Shown: in pieces, positions 28,944-38,654 of the stretch | Numbering within the stretch: position 1 is the first letter of the stretch | Layout: every line of letters begins with the position of its first letter | NCBI GenBank assembly: GCA_965223435.1 | Contig: CBDCWQ010000001.1 | Location: forward strand, 1-64,000 | Reading direction: 5' to 3' | Length of the DNA: 64,000 nt | From: CBDCWQ01 sp965223435 | GTDB taxonomy: Bacteria; Myxococcota; Kuafuiibacteriia; Kuafuiibacteriales; Kuafuiibacteriaceae | Translations under genes and position numbers: made by a program | The notes under the pieces: generated by a model | Database searches by the model: none | What the model was told of the DNA's origin: nothing | What the model saw: the letters and a program-made list of their open reading frames with translations, nothing else

Positions 28944-30538
28944 CTGAGCCAAGGTCCCAAGACAGCACGACGGGGGAAGGCTCCCGTCTCGAAACCGCAG
29001 GACTCATTGCCGGCGTGCTCGGCCTTACGGCCCTGCTCTTCGCGTTCATATTGTACGCGCTCGACCCCGATGTGCTTGCTCTCAGTCTAGGAAACGCTGG
29101 TTTCGGTGCGGTGGCGCTCGTTTTTTATGCGTTCACCAACGGCCGTAAGCTCACCCGTCAACTGGCCGGGCGGCGCACAATGCTTGTACTTCTTGAAGGC
29201 GGCCAAGCGCTCGGTGCTATTTCGGTCGTCGTCGCGATTAACGTTGCTGGTGAAGGCAGTACGCTCGAGTGGGATCTCACCCGCGACGGACTGTTTAGCC
29301 TACACAGTCAATCCATAGAGGTCCTCGCAAAGCTCAAAAAGCCCGTCAAACTTGTGGGATTCTATAGGCCCACAGACAAAACCCGAGCGGTACTGCAACA
29401 GGCCAAGGACGTATACAGTCGATACTCCGACAAGGTTCTGGTCGAGTTCATCAACCCTGATTCAGCACCTCCGAGCGTCATCTCCCGTTACCAAATGACC
29501 GCCAAGAGCCCCCGAATCGTAGTGGTGGGCCCGAGCGGCCAAGAGACCAAAATCCGTAACGCGACGGAAGAAGAAATCACAAACGCGATCATCAAAGTCG
29601 CCAGCCGTCCCCCGCGAAAGATCTACTTTCTGTCGGGCCACCAAGAGCCGGGGTACGAAGATCGAAGCCTCGAGACCGGGTACAGCGTGGCTGCCGGCGC
29701 CCTTCGGGACCAGGGCTTTGACCTTTCGGCCCTCTCGCTCGTGAGCGACGCCGAACCCATACCGGAAGATGCCAGTGTCATCATCATGGCAGGTGCCCAA
29801 AAACCATACTTTCCCCACGAGGCCGAAGCCCTCAAGACCTGGCTCGACCGGGGAGGGCGCGTACTCGCCCTGATAGAGCCCATCGTGGCTCATGGACTCG
29901 ATCGCCTTTTTGAAGGGTACGGCGTCGTCGTGGGCGACGACGTTGTCGTAGAGCCCGATGCCAGCGCCCGAGCCGCAGGCTTCGGGCCGGAGGCACCGAT
30001 CGTGCAAAAATTCGAGCCTCACGCCATCACCAACCCTCTTTTGAACTCCGCCGCACTTTTTTACCTGACGCGGAGTATCCAACCCAAGATGGGCATCGAA
30101 CACCTCACGGTCACGACCTTGGTCCAGACCAGCGCCACCAGCTGGGGCGAAACCTCATATCGAACCGCCACTGAGCATGCACGCGAAGAAAATGATGTGC
30201 CCGGGCCGGTGCCTATCGCCGCCGCCATCACCAAAAATACGGCGATGCATCCGACAAAAATGGCAGATGAAGCCCGCATGGTCGTTTTCGGTGATCACCA
30301 TTTCCCCAACAACAGGTACTCGGGGATGGCCGGAAACATGGATCTCTTCTTAAACTCAATCAACTGGCTCGCCGGAGACGAGGACCGTATCACCATTCAG
30401 CTCAAACAGCGCGGTGCATCTCGAATCCCACTTACGGAAGCCCAGCAGTATGGCATCATGTTCTTTTCGGTCAACTTCCTCCCCCTTCTGATCGTGGGCT
30501 TTGGTTTTTCGGTGTGGGCCATTCGCCGACGGAAGTGA
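28940..30538 (+). CDS. GldG-like ABC exporter auxiliary protein
   Basis: A 532-residue membrane-anchored protein. The open frame extends further upstream, but the ATG at 28940 forms an ATGA overlap with the permease stop and starts a sensible cytosolic N-terminus (MTEPRSQDSTTGEG). Two or three N-terminal hydrophobic segments are followed by a large extracytoplasmic domain with the GldG-type motif LTRDGLFSLHSQSIEVLAKL. A C-terminal helix ends in WAIRRRK. The YFLSGHQEPGYED segment is typical of the family. It is thought to act with the exporter at the outer face of the membrane. It is followed two bases later by the DUF4340-like gene. Confidence 0.88.
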   Translation: MTEPRSQDSTTGEGSRLETAGLIAGVLGLTALLFAFILYALDPDVLALSLGNAGFGAVALVFYAFTNGRKLTRQLAGRRTMLVLLEGGQALGAISVVVAINVAGEGSTLEWDLTRDGLFSLHSQSIEVLAKLKKPVKLVGFYRPTDKTRAVLQQAKDVYSRYSDKVLVEFINPDSAPPSVISRYQMTAKSPRIVVVGPSGQETKIRNATEEEITNAIIKVASRPPRKIYFLSGHQEPGYEDRSLETGYSVAAGALRDQGFDLSALSLVSDAEPIPEDASVIIMAGAQKPYFPHEAEALKTWLDRGGRVLALIEPIVAHGLDRLFEGYGVVVGDDVVVEPDASARAAGFGPEAPIVQKFEPHAITNPLLNSAALFYLTRSIQPKMGIEHLTVTTLVQTSATSWGETSYRTATEHAREENDVPGPVPIAAAITKNTAMHPTKMADEARMVVFGDHHFPNNRYSGMAGNMDLFLNSINWLAGDEDRITIQLKQRGASRIPLTEAQQYGIMFFSVNFLPLLIVGFGFSVWAIRRRK

Positions 30539-30540
30539 GC

Positions 30541-31971
30541 ATGAAGCGTGTACACCAGAGCCTGCGAAACGCTCTTCTTTTTTTACTGATCGGTGGGGCG
30601 GCCGCAACTTTCGTAGTGTGGACCCAAAACGACGAAGAAAAACGCGAACAACAAGCCGACCGAAAAAAGCGTCGTTTTCACTTCGGCCGAATCCACGTCA
30701 CAGAGGGAGCCATTTTTAGCCGGGGCGCAACCATTGCCTTTGCCAGGGCCGAGGAAGACCAGTGGAAGCTCACCGCCCCCATTGTGTGGCCGGCCAACAA
30801 GGCAGCGGTCGAGGCGGCCATTGACCGCATGGCCACCATACGGCCCGACCCGATCATCAGCGAAAATCCCGACCGCGAAAGCTTAAAAGCGCAGGGCCTG
30901 GACCCGCCCCAAGCGGGAATGCGGGTCAACACAGATAAAGGACGCTTTGAGTTCGCCATCGGTCGCAAAAACACGATGCTCAACCGCTATCCCGTTGCCG
31001 ATGGAAGCCGACAATGGATCGGCTTGGCGGAAGAGGCATTCTACTGGGCGTTTGATCGTCATCCCCATGAGTTTCGTGAGGAAAGACTCCTGCCCTTTCG
31101 CGACATTGACCTTCTCAAGATTCAAGTTTTTAGCGGCCGCATTCCGGGATTCTTGCTCAAACGCCAAGAACAGGGCTGGCGCATCTTCGATGACAACCAG
31201 TCTAACGTGGTCGCCGACAACGAAAGAGTGCACCTTTTTTGGTCGCACTCCTTAAGCGCCTCAAAATTGATCGTTTCATCGACGACCACCCCAAGCTTGA
31301 AAAAGAAGAGGAAAGGGCGCGATACGGCCTTGCCGGCGCACCCATCACCTTCGAAGTCACCACAAAGTCCGGCGTCACCCGACGGGTGCAAGTCGGCGAG
31401 AACCCCCAGTTCGAAACCAACGCGTTACTCGTGGCCGTCGATGGAATCATCGTAGAAGTGCCACGCTGGTTGCGTAAAGAGCTTCAGCAGTCGGCCACGA
31501 CTTTAGGCAACCGAACCATTTCGTGGTTCAACCATGAAGACGTTTCTTGGGTAGATGTTCAGCTCGGCACCAAGACCATGAGTTTTGAGCGAAAAGGCAA
31601 AAACGGTGAATGGTCATACACCATAGCAAACGCACCCCCTGTAAAGACCTGGAAGCTCAAACGACCTGTTGCGCTTCTTCTCAAGGCTCAAAGCAAACGA
31701 AATGCACACGCTAAGACCAACACCAGAAGAACTTTCGAAATGGCTTCTGGCCCCGCCCTCTAGGCGTTTTGTGTTCAAGAAAAAGAGCGGTGAGTTTCTC
31801 GCTGACGTTTGTGTAGGCAAGTATGGCAAAGAGGATCGGATCTATATCATGGATGCTCAGTCTCAAAGGGTAGGATTGATTGACGATCAGAGGCTAAGTA
31901 CCGTACCCTCAGCGCCGGAAGACTTGCTCGAACCCCGAGGTCCCGTTCGCGGCCCTGGTTCCGGACGGTGA
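30541..31971 (+). pseudogene. DUF4340 domain protein gene interrupted by two compensating frameshifts
   Basis: The N-terminal part (ATG 30541, membrane anchor LRNALLFLLIGGAAATFVVW) is a DUF4340-type periplasmic protein, the usual fourth member of Gld-type exporter operons. Around 31235-31240, at a run of six T, sensible coding passes to the -1 frame (LKRLKIDRFIDDHPKLEKEE and onward). Near 31680 it returns to the original frame and ends at 31971 (RRFVFKKKSGEFLADVCVG). The in-between frame encodes a normal-looking protein, while the original frame there turns into low-quality Ser/Pro/Lys sequence. The full product would be about 475 residues. Options are base-call errors, a recent pseudogene, or slippage on the T run for the first site. 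The second site has no evident slippery sequence. Confidence 0.75.
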
Positions 31972-32798
31972 TCGGCGTAAAGATGCAGGAAGACAAAACA
32001 AAAGCCGTACTGAAAACGGGAATCGCCCGTTCGGGCAAGGTTATTGTGCTGACGGGTGCCGGTATTTCGAAGGAGAGCGGTATTCCCACCTTTCGTGGAA
32101 AGGACGGCTACTGGACCGTGGGTTCGTCGGTCTACAGGCCCGAAGAGATGGCCACGCAGGCGGCGTTTCATGCCATGCCGGAGGAAGTTTGGCGCTGGTA
32201 TCTATACCGACTACGTACGTGTCGAGCCGCCAAACCAAACGCAGCGCATTTTGCGGTGGTAGACCTGGAAGCTTATTTTGGGGATCGCTTCTGCCTCATC
32301 ACCCAAAATGTGGATGGACTTCACCTCCGCGCCGGCAGTTCAGCCGAGAGGACCTACCAAATTCATGGCAACATCGGGTACACACGATGCGCGGACGCGT
32401 GCAGCAACAGACTCTGGGAGCTCCCATCATCGATCTCAGACAGCGCGCTGGGACAACTTCGATGCGGCATCTGCCAAGCATGGGCCCGGCCTCACGTCTT
32501 GTGGTTCGACGAGTGTTACGACGAGCAGCTCTTTCGGCTCAGGAGCAGTCTGTGCACGGCCCAAGATGCATCCCTGCTCATTTCCGTAGGGACTTCTGGA
32601 CTCACCAACCTCCCCCGCCAAATCCTCGAGATTGCGGCCTCCGCCGGTGCCTCCGTGCTGGACATCAATGTGGAGGACAACCCTTTCGCGCGGCATGCGA
32701 GATCCCTTGCTTCTGGGGCTGCCATCAATGGACCCGCAGCCCAAGTCCTACCCGATTTGGTGGGCCTGATCACCAACCTCACAAATACGCCAACGTAA
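31968..32798 (+). CDS. Sir2 family NAD-dependent protein deacylase
   Basis: A 276-residue protein (GTG 31968 overlapping the previous stop; ATG 31983 is an equally good start). Sirtuin motifs are GAGISKESGIPTFRG (near residue 31), the NAD-binding TQNVDGLH (near 113) and the catalytic His in YQIHGN (near 131). Zinc cysteines are RCADAC and RCGIC, and SVGTSG and DINVEDN lie in the Rossmann part. It removes acetyl or other acyl groups from lysine using NAD, in the cytoplasm. It follows the exporter operon without a gap and is probably co-transcribed, although a role in export is not implied. A hairpin lies after the stop. Confidence 0.92.
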   Translation: MIGVKMQEDKTKAVLKTGIARSGKVIVLTGAGISKESGIPTFRGKDGYWTVGSSVYRPEEMATQAAFHAMPEEVWRWYLYRLRTCRAAKPNAAHFAVVDLEAYFGDRFCLITQNVDGLHLRAGSSAERTYQIHGNIGYTRCADACSNRLWELPSSISDSALGQLRCGICQAWARPHVLWFDECYDEQLFRLRSSLCTAQDASLLISVGTSGLTNLPRQILEIAASAGASVLDINVEDNPFARHARSLASGAAINGPAAQVLPDLVGLITNLTNTPT

Positions 32799-32827
32799 GA
32801 CCCCTTTCGTGAAGGCGTCCACGGGCC

Positions 32828-32866
32828 TCCGATACTGGCTCGCAAACGTCGCATAGCGGTATCGGA
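32828..32866. repeat. 8-bp inverted repeat after the Sir2 gene
   Basis: TCCGATAC (32828-32835) pairs with GTATCGGA (32859-32866) around a 23-base loop. It lies 30 bases after the Sir2 stop and could be a weak transcript end or a binding site. There is no T-tract. Confidence 0.4.
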
Positions 32867-33115
32867 CCTATAGGGTGCTGTTGAGCAGAAGGTCGGGCGT
32901 GCGCTTCTGTAGGTCTACAACCCTGTTGGCATCACAAACGACCACCTAGGGCATCCATTGGCGGGCCACGCAGACACTGGTCAACGACGACGATACCCTG
33001 CATCATCTAAGAACAATTTGAGGGCGGATTGCGTTTCCTGCCCAGCGCGAGGTTGATCGTCAAGGCTGCCCGTTGCAAACAGGCATCAGTCTGCCCTCGA
33101 CTACTGGAAGCACAC

Positions 33116-34777
33116 GTGTTCGGCAACGGGAACAGAATCGGAAACTACGAGATTGTCAGCCTGCTCCGAACCGGGGGCATGGGTGCTCTATACCTCGCGC
33201 GAAGAATAGGCGTTGCTGGTTTTTCGCGCCATGTGGTCATCAAGGTCATTCATCAGCACCTCGCAAGCGACTCTTCGTTTCTCAAGTCATTCATCAACGA
33301 GGCTCTGCTCTCGGCCCGCATATCTCACCCCAACGTAGTGCACGTAGAAGAACTCGGGGAAGCCAACGGGACTTACTTTTTGGCTATGGAGCACGTCGAT
33401 GGATGCTCCTTGTCTCAGTTTCTCCGCAGATTGAAGCGAGAAGGCGTGGGACTTTCACCGGCCTACGCCGTATCCATTGCCACAAAGGTGGCGGTGGGCC
33501 TTCACGCCGCTCACGAGACCCGTGACGACGCCGGCATACCCCTCGGCCTCGTCCACCGCGACATCAGTCCTCAAAACGTGCTCCTGAGTTACAACGGGCA
33601 CATCAAGCTCATCGATTTCGGCATCGCCAAAGCCCAGGCCCTCGAGGGCCAGACCGCTACGGGGTCGCTCAAAGGTAAACTGCGCTACATGTCGCCGGAA
33701 CAGGCTTCAGGAAAACCCATCGATCTGAGAACCGATGTCTATGCTCTAGGGATTGTGCTCTGGGAGATGCTCACCGGGCTGCGCTTCTTTGAAAAGGGTG
33801 AAGATCTGGCGGTCCTCGACAAAGTGCGAGACCCCGATCCTCAACCACCCGGCAACTACGCCGCCGACATTCCAGAAGCCCTGGACCGGGCGGTGCTGAA
33901 GGCTCTGGCCGTCAACCCCAAAGATCGCCCTAAAAACGCACTCGAGTTGCGTTCACTTCTGCTCGACGCCCTGCCAAAAGCGGCATCCATCGACGCGGCA
34001 AGACTCTCGTCGTTGCTCAAAGAAGTGTTTGAGGACGAGCTCAAGAAACGAAACGCAACCGAAGAACCGCCGCCCAAAGAATCATCTCGTCCGAGCAACA
34101 TCGGTTTGGTGCTCGACGACCAAAATGACCTGAGAACCTCCCGCGCGGCGAGAGCCTACGAAGCGCTGGAGCCCACACCGGCTTTGGGTGTGAGGCCTCC
34201 GCCCACACCGGCGGCGGACGAGCCTTCACTGGCCACCCATACCGACTATCGGTCCCTCTTGGTAGAGCCGTCCCTGGCTTCATCCAAGGTGCGCACCGAG
34301 AGCAACGTCAGTTCTTTGGTATCCGCCGTCGAAGCTCGATTCTTCCGCTGGGTCATCGGACTCGGAACGGCCGGCGCCCTCGGGATCGGCGCCCTCATCC
34401 TTGTGCTTTTAAGAACCGGGCCCACCCCCTCAGTCGATCCACAAAATACCCCCGCCACCATCCAGGCCCATGCACCCACCACGGCCCCACAAGAGGATGC
34501 AGCCGAACCCAAGACACCGGCCCCCCACACGCCCCAAAAGAACACCACCCCGGCCGAAAAGCCCAAACCCACTACGGCGAAAAATCCAACCCCGCCCCCG
34601 AAGGCACCGAGGAAACACCGCGTCACGCACACCAAAAACGCACCACGCGGCCGGCCGAAGCCCAAAAGCATTGCGCCCAAGGGCCAAAAAGAGGCGGAAA
34701 ACGCACCTCCGCCAACACGAAACCGGGGCGTGACCCGCAAGACCGGACTCCCGTTCATTGAAGACATCGATTTTTGA
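33116..34777 (+). CDS. Membrane-anchored Ser/Thr protein kinase (PknB-like)
   Basis: A 553-residue protein from the GTG at 33116 (GGAAG upstream). A TTG at 33029 directly after GAGGGCGGA is an alternative that would add 29 residues. The kinase domain fills residues about 8-290: glycine loop LLRTGGMGALYLA, catalytic Lys in VIKVIHQH, HRD loop VHRDISPQNVLLS, DFG in LIDFGIAKA and APE-equivalent MSPEQASG, so it should be active. One transmembrane helix (VIGLGTAGALGIGALILVLL, near 425-450) is followed by a Pro/Thr/Lys-rich extracytoplasmic tail without a recognisable sensor domain. The SPQN loop is typical of Myxococcota kinases. The substrates are unknown. Confidence 0.92.
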   Translation: MFGNGNRIGNYEIVSLLRTGGMGALYLARRIGVAGFSRHVVIKVIHQHLASDSSFLKSFINEALLSARISHPNVVHVEELGEANGTYFLAMEHVDGCSLSQFLRRLKREGVGLSPAYAVSIATKVAVGLHAAHETRDDAGIPLGLVHRDISPQNVLLSYNGHIKLIDFGIAKAQALEGQTATGSLKGKLRYMSPEQASGKPIDLRTDVYALGIVLWEMLTGLRFFEKGEDLAVLDKVRDPDPQPPGNYAADIPEALDRAVLKALAVNPKDRPKNALELRSLLLDALPKAASIDAARLSSLLKEVFEDELKKRNATEEPPPKESSRPSNIGLVLDDQNDLRTSRAARAYEALEPTPALGVRPPPTPAADEPSLATHTDYRSLLVEPSLASSKVRTESNVSSLVSAVEARFFRWVIGLGTAGALGIGALILVLLRTGPTPSVDPQNTPATIQAHAPTTAPQEDAAEPKTPAPHTPQKNTTPAEKPKPTTAKNPTPPPKAPRKHRVTHTKNAPRGRPKPKSIAPKGQKEAENAPPPTRNRGVTRKTGLPFIEDIDF

Positions 34778-34954
34778 TCCCCCGCACCTGGTGGAGACAA
34801 TCCCTTGGTAATCCTGTAGCGGCCGAGCAAAAACGGGGGTAAGACCCAAAAAATCCCTGGCGGGTTTGGGCCTGCACCGCTAAAGAGTGCTGAAATCTGG
34901 CGAGCGCCCACCCTACCGCGGCCGAGCCAAATAAAGGACGGACGGGAAATCAAT

Positions 34955-36271
34955 ATGGACGAGAGCAGAACCTACAAGGTTGCAAGTTTGAAACAAGCCT
35001 CTTGGGGGCGCAAAGAAATTCAAATCGCAGAAACCGAAATGCCGGGGCTGATGTCCCTTAGGGAAGAGTACGGCTCCCAAAAGCCTCTGGCGAACGCCCG
35101 CATTGCTGGGTGTCTTCACATGACCATTCAGACCGCCGTGCTCATTGAAACCCTTCGAGAGCTGGGCGCCGAGGTGACCTGGACCTCGTGCAATATCTAC
35201 TCGACCCAAGATCATGCAGCCGCAGCCATCGCAGAGACCGGCGTACCGGTGTTCGCCTGGAAAGGCGAGTCAGAAGAAGAGTACTACGATTGCATCGAGC
35301 GCCAACTCACTTCATTCAGCAATAACTTGGGCCCGAACATGCTGCTCGACGACGGCGGGGACCTCACCCAGGTCGTCCACGAAAAACATGCTCGACTCTT
35401 CGATGGCAGCGACCCCATTCGAGGCCTCTCCGAAGAAACCACCACCGGGGTTCACCGCCTGTACCACATGGAGCAAGCCGGCACGCTGAAGTGCCCCGCC
35501 TTCAACGTCAACGACTCGGTCACCAAAAGTAAATTTGACAACCTCTACGGTTGCAGAGAGTCCGGTATCGACGGCATCAAGCGGGCCACAGATGTCATGA
35601 TCGCAGGTAAGATTGCCGTCGTCGCAGGCTTTGGAGACGTCGGCAAAGGTGTCGCCCACTCGTTGCGCGGCCAGGGCGCACGGGTGTTGGTGACCGAAAT
35701 CGATCCAATTTGCGCCCTCCAAGCCTCCATGGAAGGCTACGAGGTCACCACCATGGACGACGCGGCCCCCATCGCAGACATCGTTGTGACGGCGACCGGC
35801 TGCAAAGATGTGGTCACCGGCGAGCACATGAAGCAGATGAAAAACGAAGCCATCTTGTGCAACATTGGCCACTTCGATTCAGAGATTCAAATTGCCTGGC
35901 TCGAGAACAACAAAGAAATCAAAGAAGAAAATATCAAACCCCAGGTCGATCACTTTATTTTCCCCGATGGCCGCAAAATCATTGTTCTCGCACGAGGCCG
36001 TTTGGTGAACCTTGGGTGTGCCACAGGACACCCTTCGTTTGTCATGTCCAACTCGTTCACCAACCAAGTCCTCGCGCAGATCGAACTTTGGACAAACCCG
36101 AGCAAGTACGAAAAGAAGGTCTACACCCTTCCCAAGAAGCTGGACGAAAAAGTCGCCCAGCTCCACCTCGGCCGGCTCGGCGTCAAGCTCACCAAGCTGA
36201 CGGCTGACCAGGCCGACTACCTGGGCATTCCCGCAAGCGGGCCCTTCAAGCCAGACTTCTACCGCTACTGA
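34955..36271 (+). CDS. ahcY: Adenosylhomocysteinase
   Basis: A 438-residue enzyme that hydrolyses S-adenosylhomocysteine to adenosine and homocysteine, relieving product inhibition of methyltransferases. Features are the N-terminal MPGLMSLREEYG, the NAD-binding VVAGFGDVGKGVAHSLRGQG and the invariant C-terminus GPFKPDFYRY. The start is ATG 34955, with GGACGG upstream. The 177-base leader carries a ten-base direct repeat (GCGGCCGAGC at 34819 and 34918). I looked for an SAH riboswitch there and could not support one. The length and motifs are complete, so it should be functional. Confidence 0.97.
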   Translation: MDESRTYKVASLKQASWGRKEIQIAETEMPGLMSLREEYGSQKPLANARIAGCLHMTIQTAVLIETLRELGAEVTWTSCNIYSTQDHAAAAIAETGVPVFAWKGESEEEYYDCIERQLTSFSNNLGPNMLLDDGGDLTQVVHEKHARLFDGSDPIRGLSEETTTGVHRLYHMEQAGTLKCPAFNVNDSVTKSKFDNLYGCRESGIDGIKRATDVMIAGKIAVVAGFGDVGKGVAHSLRGQGARVLVTEIDPICALQASMEGYEVTTMDDAAPIADIVVTATGCKDVVTGEHMKQMKNEAILCNIGHFDSEIQIAWLENNKEIKEENIKPQVDHFIFPDGRKIIVLARGRLVNLGCATGHPSFVMSNSFTNQVLAQIELWTNPSKYEKKVYTLPKKLDEKVAQLHLGRLGVKLTKLTADQADYLGIPASGPFKPDFYRY

Positions 36272-36471
36272 TCCCTCGGCTCACTTTCCTTCAGTCTTTT
36301 CCCCTCGGTCAACATTCGGATAGACAGATCTTGGCCCAAAGCCCGTTCGACCGCGTGTCGTCCGGGCTCACCCCCGACCAAAGAACCACGAAATCCTGCC
36401 GTCCGGTTGGCGAAACGCCGCGAGACTCTGGGTGCGTGATCTTGCCACCAAGCTATCGGCAGAGAAGGGCG

Positions 36472-36876
36472 CTAAAAAGCACACTCATCGGCGCCTTCTA
36501 GGCCGGCGGCATGCCCGCAAGAATGGTCCAAATAGGGGTCAAACGCGGCAAATTCACAAAAACGCATCCAGCACGACAGGTGTCGAGGATCGAAATTTTC
36601 GCAAGTTGTATTGCATTCAGAATCAGAGGCGAAAGGCGTGTGGGGCGCGCAAGTTGTTTGCATGCAAGCACAGTACATTGCGCACGTGGGGACGTCCGGG
36701 TCTTCGCCCCCATCCGAACCGGCCCCTCCGTCATTTTGTGCCGGCCCTCCACCACCGTCCATCCCCCCCATGCCCGAGTCATGGCCAGCATTTGCGCCTG
36801 CGCCACACCCCGCACCAAACACCCCTAGGGCCCCGAGACAAACGAGTAACACCACGAACTTAGTGTAGGTTTTCAT
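36472..36876 (-). CDS. Small cysteine-rich lipoprotein
   Basis: A 134-residue protein from the ATG at 36876, with GGAGG ten bases upstream; the frame runs on to 36906. The signal VVLLVCLGALGVFGAGCGAG has a clear lipobox. A Gly/Asp-rich linker (GMGGMDGGGG, DGGAGSDGGEDPD) precedes a domain with at least nine cysteines (CAMYCACMQTTC, CNTTC, CWMRFC). This linker plus Cys-rich head is common in Myxococcota surface lipoproteins. The function is unknown. It is divergent from the DUF3105 gene (65-bp gap). Confidence 0.75.
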   Translation of the reverse strand: MKTYTKFVVLLVCLGALGVFGAGCGAGANAGHDSGMGGMDGGGGPAQNDGGAGSDGGEDPDVPTCAMYCACMQTTCAPHTPFASDSECNTTCENFDPRHLSCWMRFCEFAAFDPYLDHSCGHAAGLEGADECAF

Positions 36877-36941
36877 CAGGGGCGATCCTCCGATCCGGGT
36901 AGACAAGGCAGGCGACCTGTCGAGCGAATGACAGCTGCCAG

Positions 36942-37985
36942 GTGAAGCCTATGCTTGGTCTCTGTCAAGCCCATGTGCTAGCACCGGCTTCTCCTATGTG
37001 TGGTTTCGAGCGCAAGCCCATTGGGGCACGGTGTTTTGGTCTTTTCGCTTCGGTTCTTTTCGCGCTGTTGGTCGCCTGCGGAAGCACAGATCCCAATCCC
37101 CCCGTGGGCACCAACGACAGCGGAGGGACAGGCTCCGGTGGAACCGGCAATGACGGCGGAAGCGGTGGGCCAGGCTCAGACGGCGGAAGCTCCACCGACT
37201 CCGGGCACCCGCACGACGGAGGCGCGGGCACCGACTCGGGCCCCGCGCAAGATGGCAGCACCGAACCGCTTCCAAACGGCGAACCGGCAGGAGAAGGCGC
37301 TTGTGTGGGTCGCACCATCCACGCGGTCACCAACGGCCATCTTCTCCCGAGGGGTTGGCACTTTCGCGGCTCTCAGCGTTTTGATCGACCCCCGTTCGAT
37401 CCGAGCTTTAACTGCCCGCAAGTAGAAGGACAATTCTGCGGACGGGACCGAATCAATGACGTTCCCCTCGTGTACACCACGAGGCCGGCATCAAGTGGTC
37501 CCCACTTCGCAACCGTTTGGGCGGAATGGAAAGCATACGAAAGGCCGCTCGATGCCCGCGCATACGTACACAACCTCGAACACGGCGGATTTGCGATCTT
37601 CTATCGGTGCGACTCGGCTGACGATTGTCCTGACTTGGCCGCCCTGGTCGAGGGGGTTGTTGACGCGTACCCGGACGAAACATCCATCAATCCCGAGACC
37701 GGAGAACTGGTGTGCGATCCCACGGACTCGAGGCACGCGCGCCTTCGTATGCTTTCCGCACCCGATCCGAATATTGGGGCCCCGGTGGTTGCCGTTGCTT
37801 GGGGCTGGATACTCGAGACCAACTGCGTCAATACGACCGATATTCACAACTTCTTCAATTTCGTTCGCGCCCGCGGTGAGCCTCAAGAGTACGAATGCCG
37901 TCACGGTCGAAGCGAGGCCTGGCTTCGCTGCTTCTTTGGGGCACTCAACGCCTCGGAGGATCCCGACTGTAACGGAGTCAACTGA
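36942..37985 (+). CDS. DUF3105 domain lipoprotein
   Basis: Up to 347 residues. The start is uncertain between GTG 36942 and ATG 36996; the latter gives a tighter lipoprotein signal (CFGLFASVLFALLVACGS). A Gly/Asp/Ser linker (GGTGSGGTGNDGGSGG) is followed by a DUF3105 domain with the hallmark SGPHFATVW near residue 185 and YVHNLEHGGFAIFYRC near residue 207. Paired cysteines suggest disulfides. The family is of unknown function and is usually exported; conserved His/Glu residues hint at metal binding. It is probably periplasmic or outer-membrane anchored. A hairpin lies just after the stop. Confidence 0.85.
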   Translation: MKPMLGLCQAHVLAPASPMCGFERKPIGARCFGLFASVLFALLVACGSTDPNPPVGTNDSGGTGSGGTGNDGGSGGPGSDGGSSTDSGHPHDGGAGTDSGPAQDGSTEPLPNGEPAGEGACVGRTIHAVTNGHLLPRGWHFRGSQRFDRPPFDPSFNCPQVEGQFCGRDRINDVPLVYTTRPASSGPHFATVWAEWKAYERPLDARAYVHNLEHGGFAIFYRCDSADDCPDLAALVEGVVDAYPDETSINPETGELVCDPTDSRHARLRMLSAPDPNIGAPVVAVAWGWILETNCVNTTDIHNFFNFVRARGEPQEYECRHGRSEAWLRCFFGALNASEDPDCNGVN

Positions 37986-37989
37986 ATCC

Positions 37990-38025
37990 TCGCAGCAGGC
38001 TGCTGCGGAAAAAGTCGCGAAGCGA
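37990..38025. terminator. Two adjacent hairpins after the DUF3105 gene
   Basis: CGCAGCA-GGC-TGCTGCG (37990-38006) begins five bases after the stop and is followed by GAAAAA. Then comes GTCGC-GAA-GCGAC (38013-38025). Read on the minus strand the second is GTCGC-TTC-GCGAC followed by TTTTT, a proper terminator for minus-strand transcripts. The 17-mer CGCTTCGCGACTTTTTC is shared with the terminator at 59193-59209. Confidence 0.6.
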
Positions 38026-38153
38026 CATTCAGCAAGCCGCTTCCCTGGGCGTATGCGTGCCCGCTCCCAAAGAAAATGACCGCGCGATGCGCGGCTGGCC
38101 GCCGCCACACAGATTTGGTTTACTCCCGGCCGCGGGCATGGTGAGCAAGGGAC

Positions 38154-38654
38154 GTGGATGTTGAAGAGATCAAACAAATCCTCGGTTTAGAGCCCCTGGT
38201 GTGGGAAGGGGGATTTTATCGAGAGACCTATCGAAGCACCGTCACCGTGCCCAGACCACAAGTCGGCTCGGAAGCGAGGTCGCTATCCACCGCGATCTAC
38301 TATTTGCTCACGCCCAACAGCTGTTCGGTGATGCACCGCATCACGAGCGACGAAATCTTTCATTTCTATGCGGGTGACGCCGTGGAGTTCTTGACGCTGG
38401 GCGAAAAAGAAGACACCGGCCTGAGTACACTGGGTACAAATCTGAGACAAAAAGAAATGCCACAGAAGATTGTCCGCGCCGGCGTTTGGCAGGGCTCTCG
38501 CCTCATGCCAGGCGGACGCTATTGTCTGATGGGAACCACAGTTTCGCCCGGCTTTGACTGGCACGACTTCGAACTCGGTGACCGGGAGACGCTGATGGCC
38601 CAGTATCCCACGTGGTCGGATCACATTGGGGCTCTGACCCGCGCTCCTGCCTAG
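38154..38654 (+). CDS. DUF985-type cupin domain protein
   Basis: A 166-residue cytoplasmic protein filling one cupin domain of the DUF985 (cupin_5) family. Landmarks are the N-terminal LGLEPLVWEGGFYRETYRS, the core STAIYYLLTPNSCSVMHRI with SDEIFHFYAGD, and the C-terminal TTVSPGFDWHDFELGDRE. His and Glu residues in MHRITSDEIFHFY could bind a metal. Start GTG 38154 with AAGGGA just upstream. Its last four bases overlap the end of the convergent anti-sigma gene. The biochemical role of the family is not settled. Confidence 0.88.
   Translation: MDVEEIKQILGLEPLVWEGGFYRETYRSTVTVPRPQVGSEARSLSTAIYYLLTPNSCSVMHRITSDEIFHFYAGDAVEFLTLGEKEDTGLSTLGTNLRQKEMPQKIVRAGVWQGSRLMPGGRYCLMGTTVSPGFDWHDFELGDRETLMAQYPTWSDHIGALTRAPA

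Noticed and set aside
34778..34954. Possible SAH riboswitch upstream of ahcY
   Set aside because: I could not match the conserved SAH-riboswitch core; only a ten-base direct repeat is visible.
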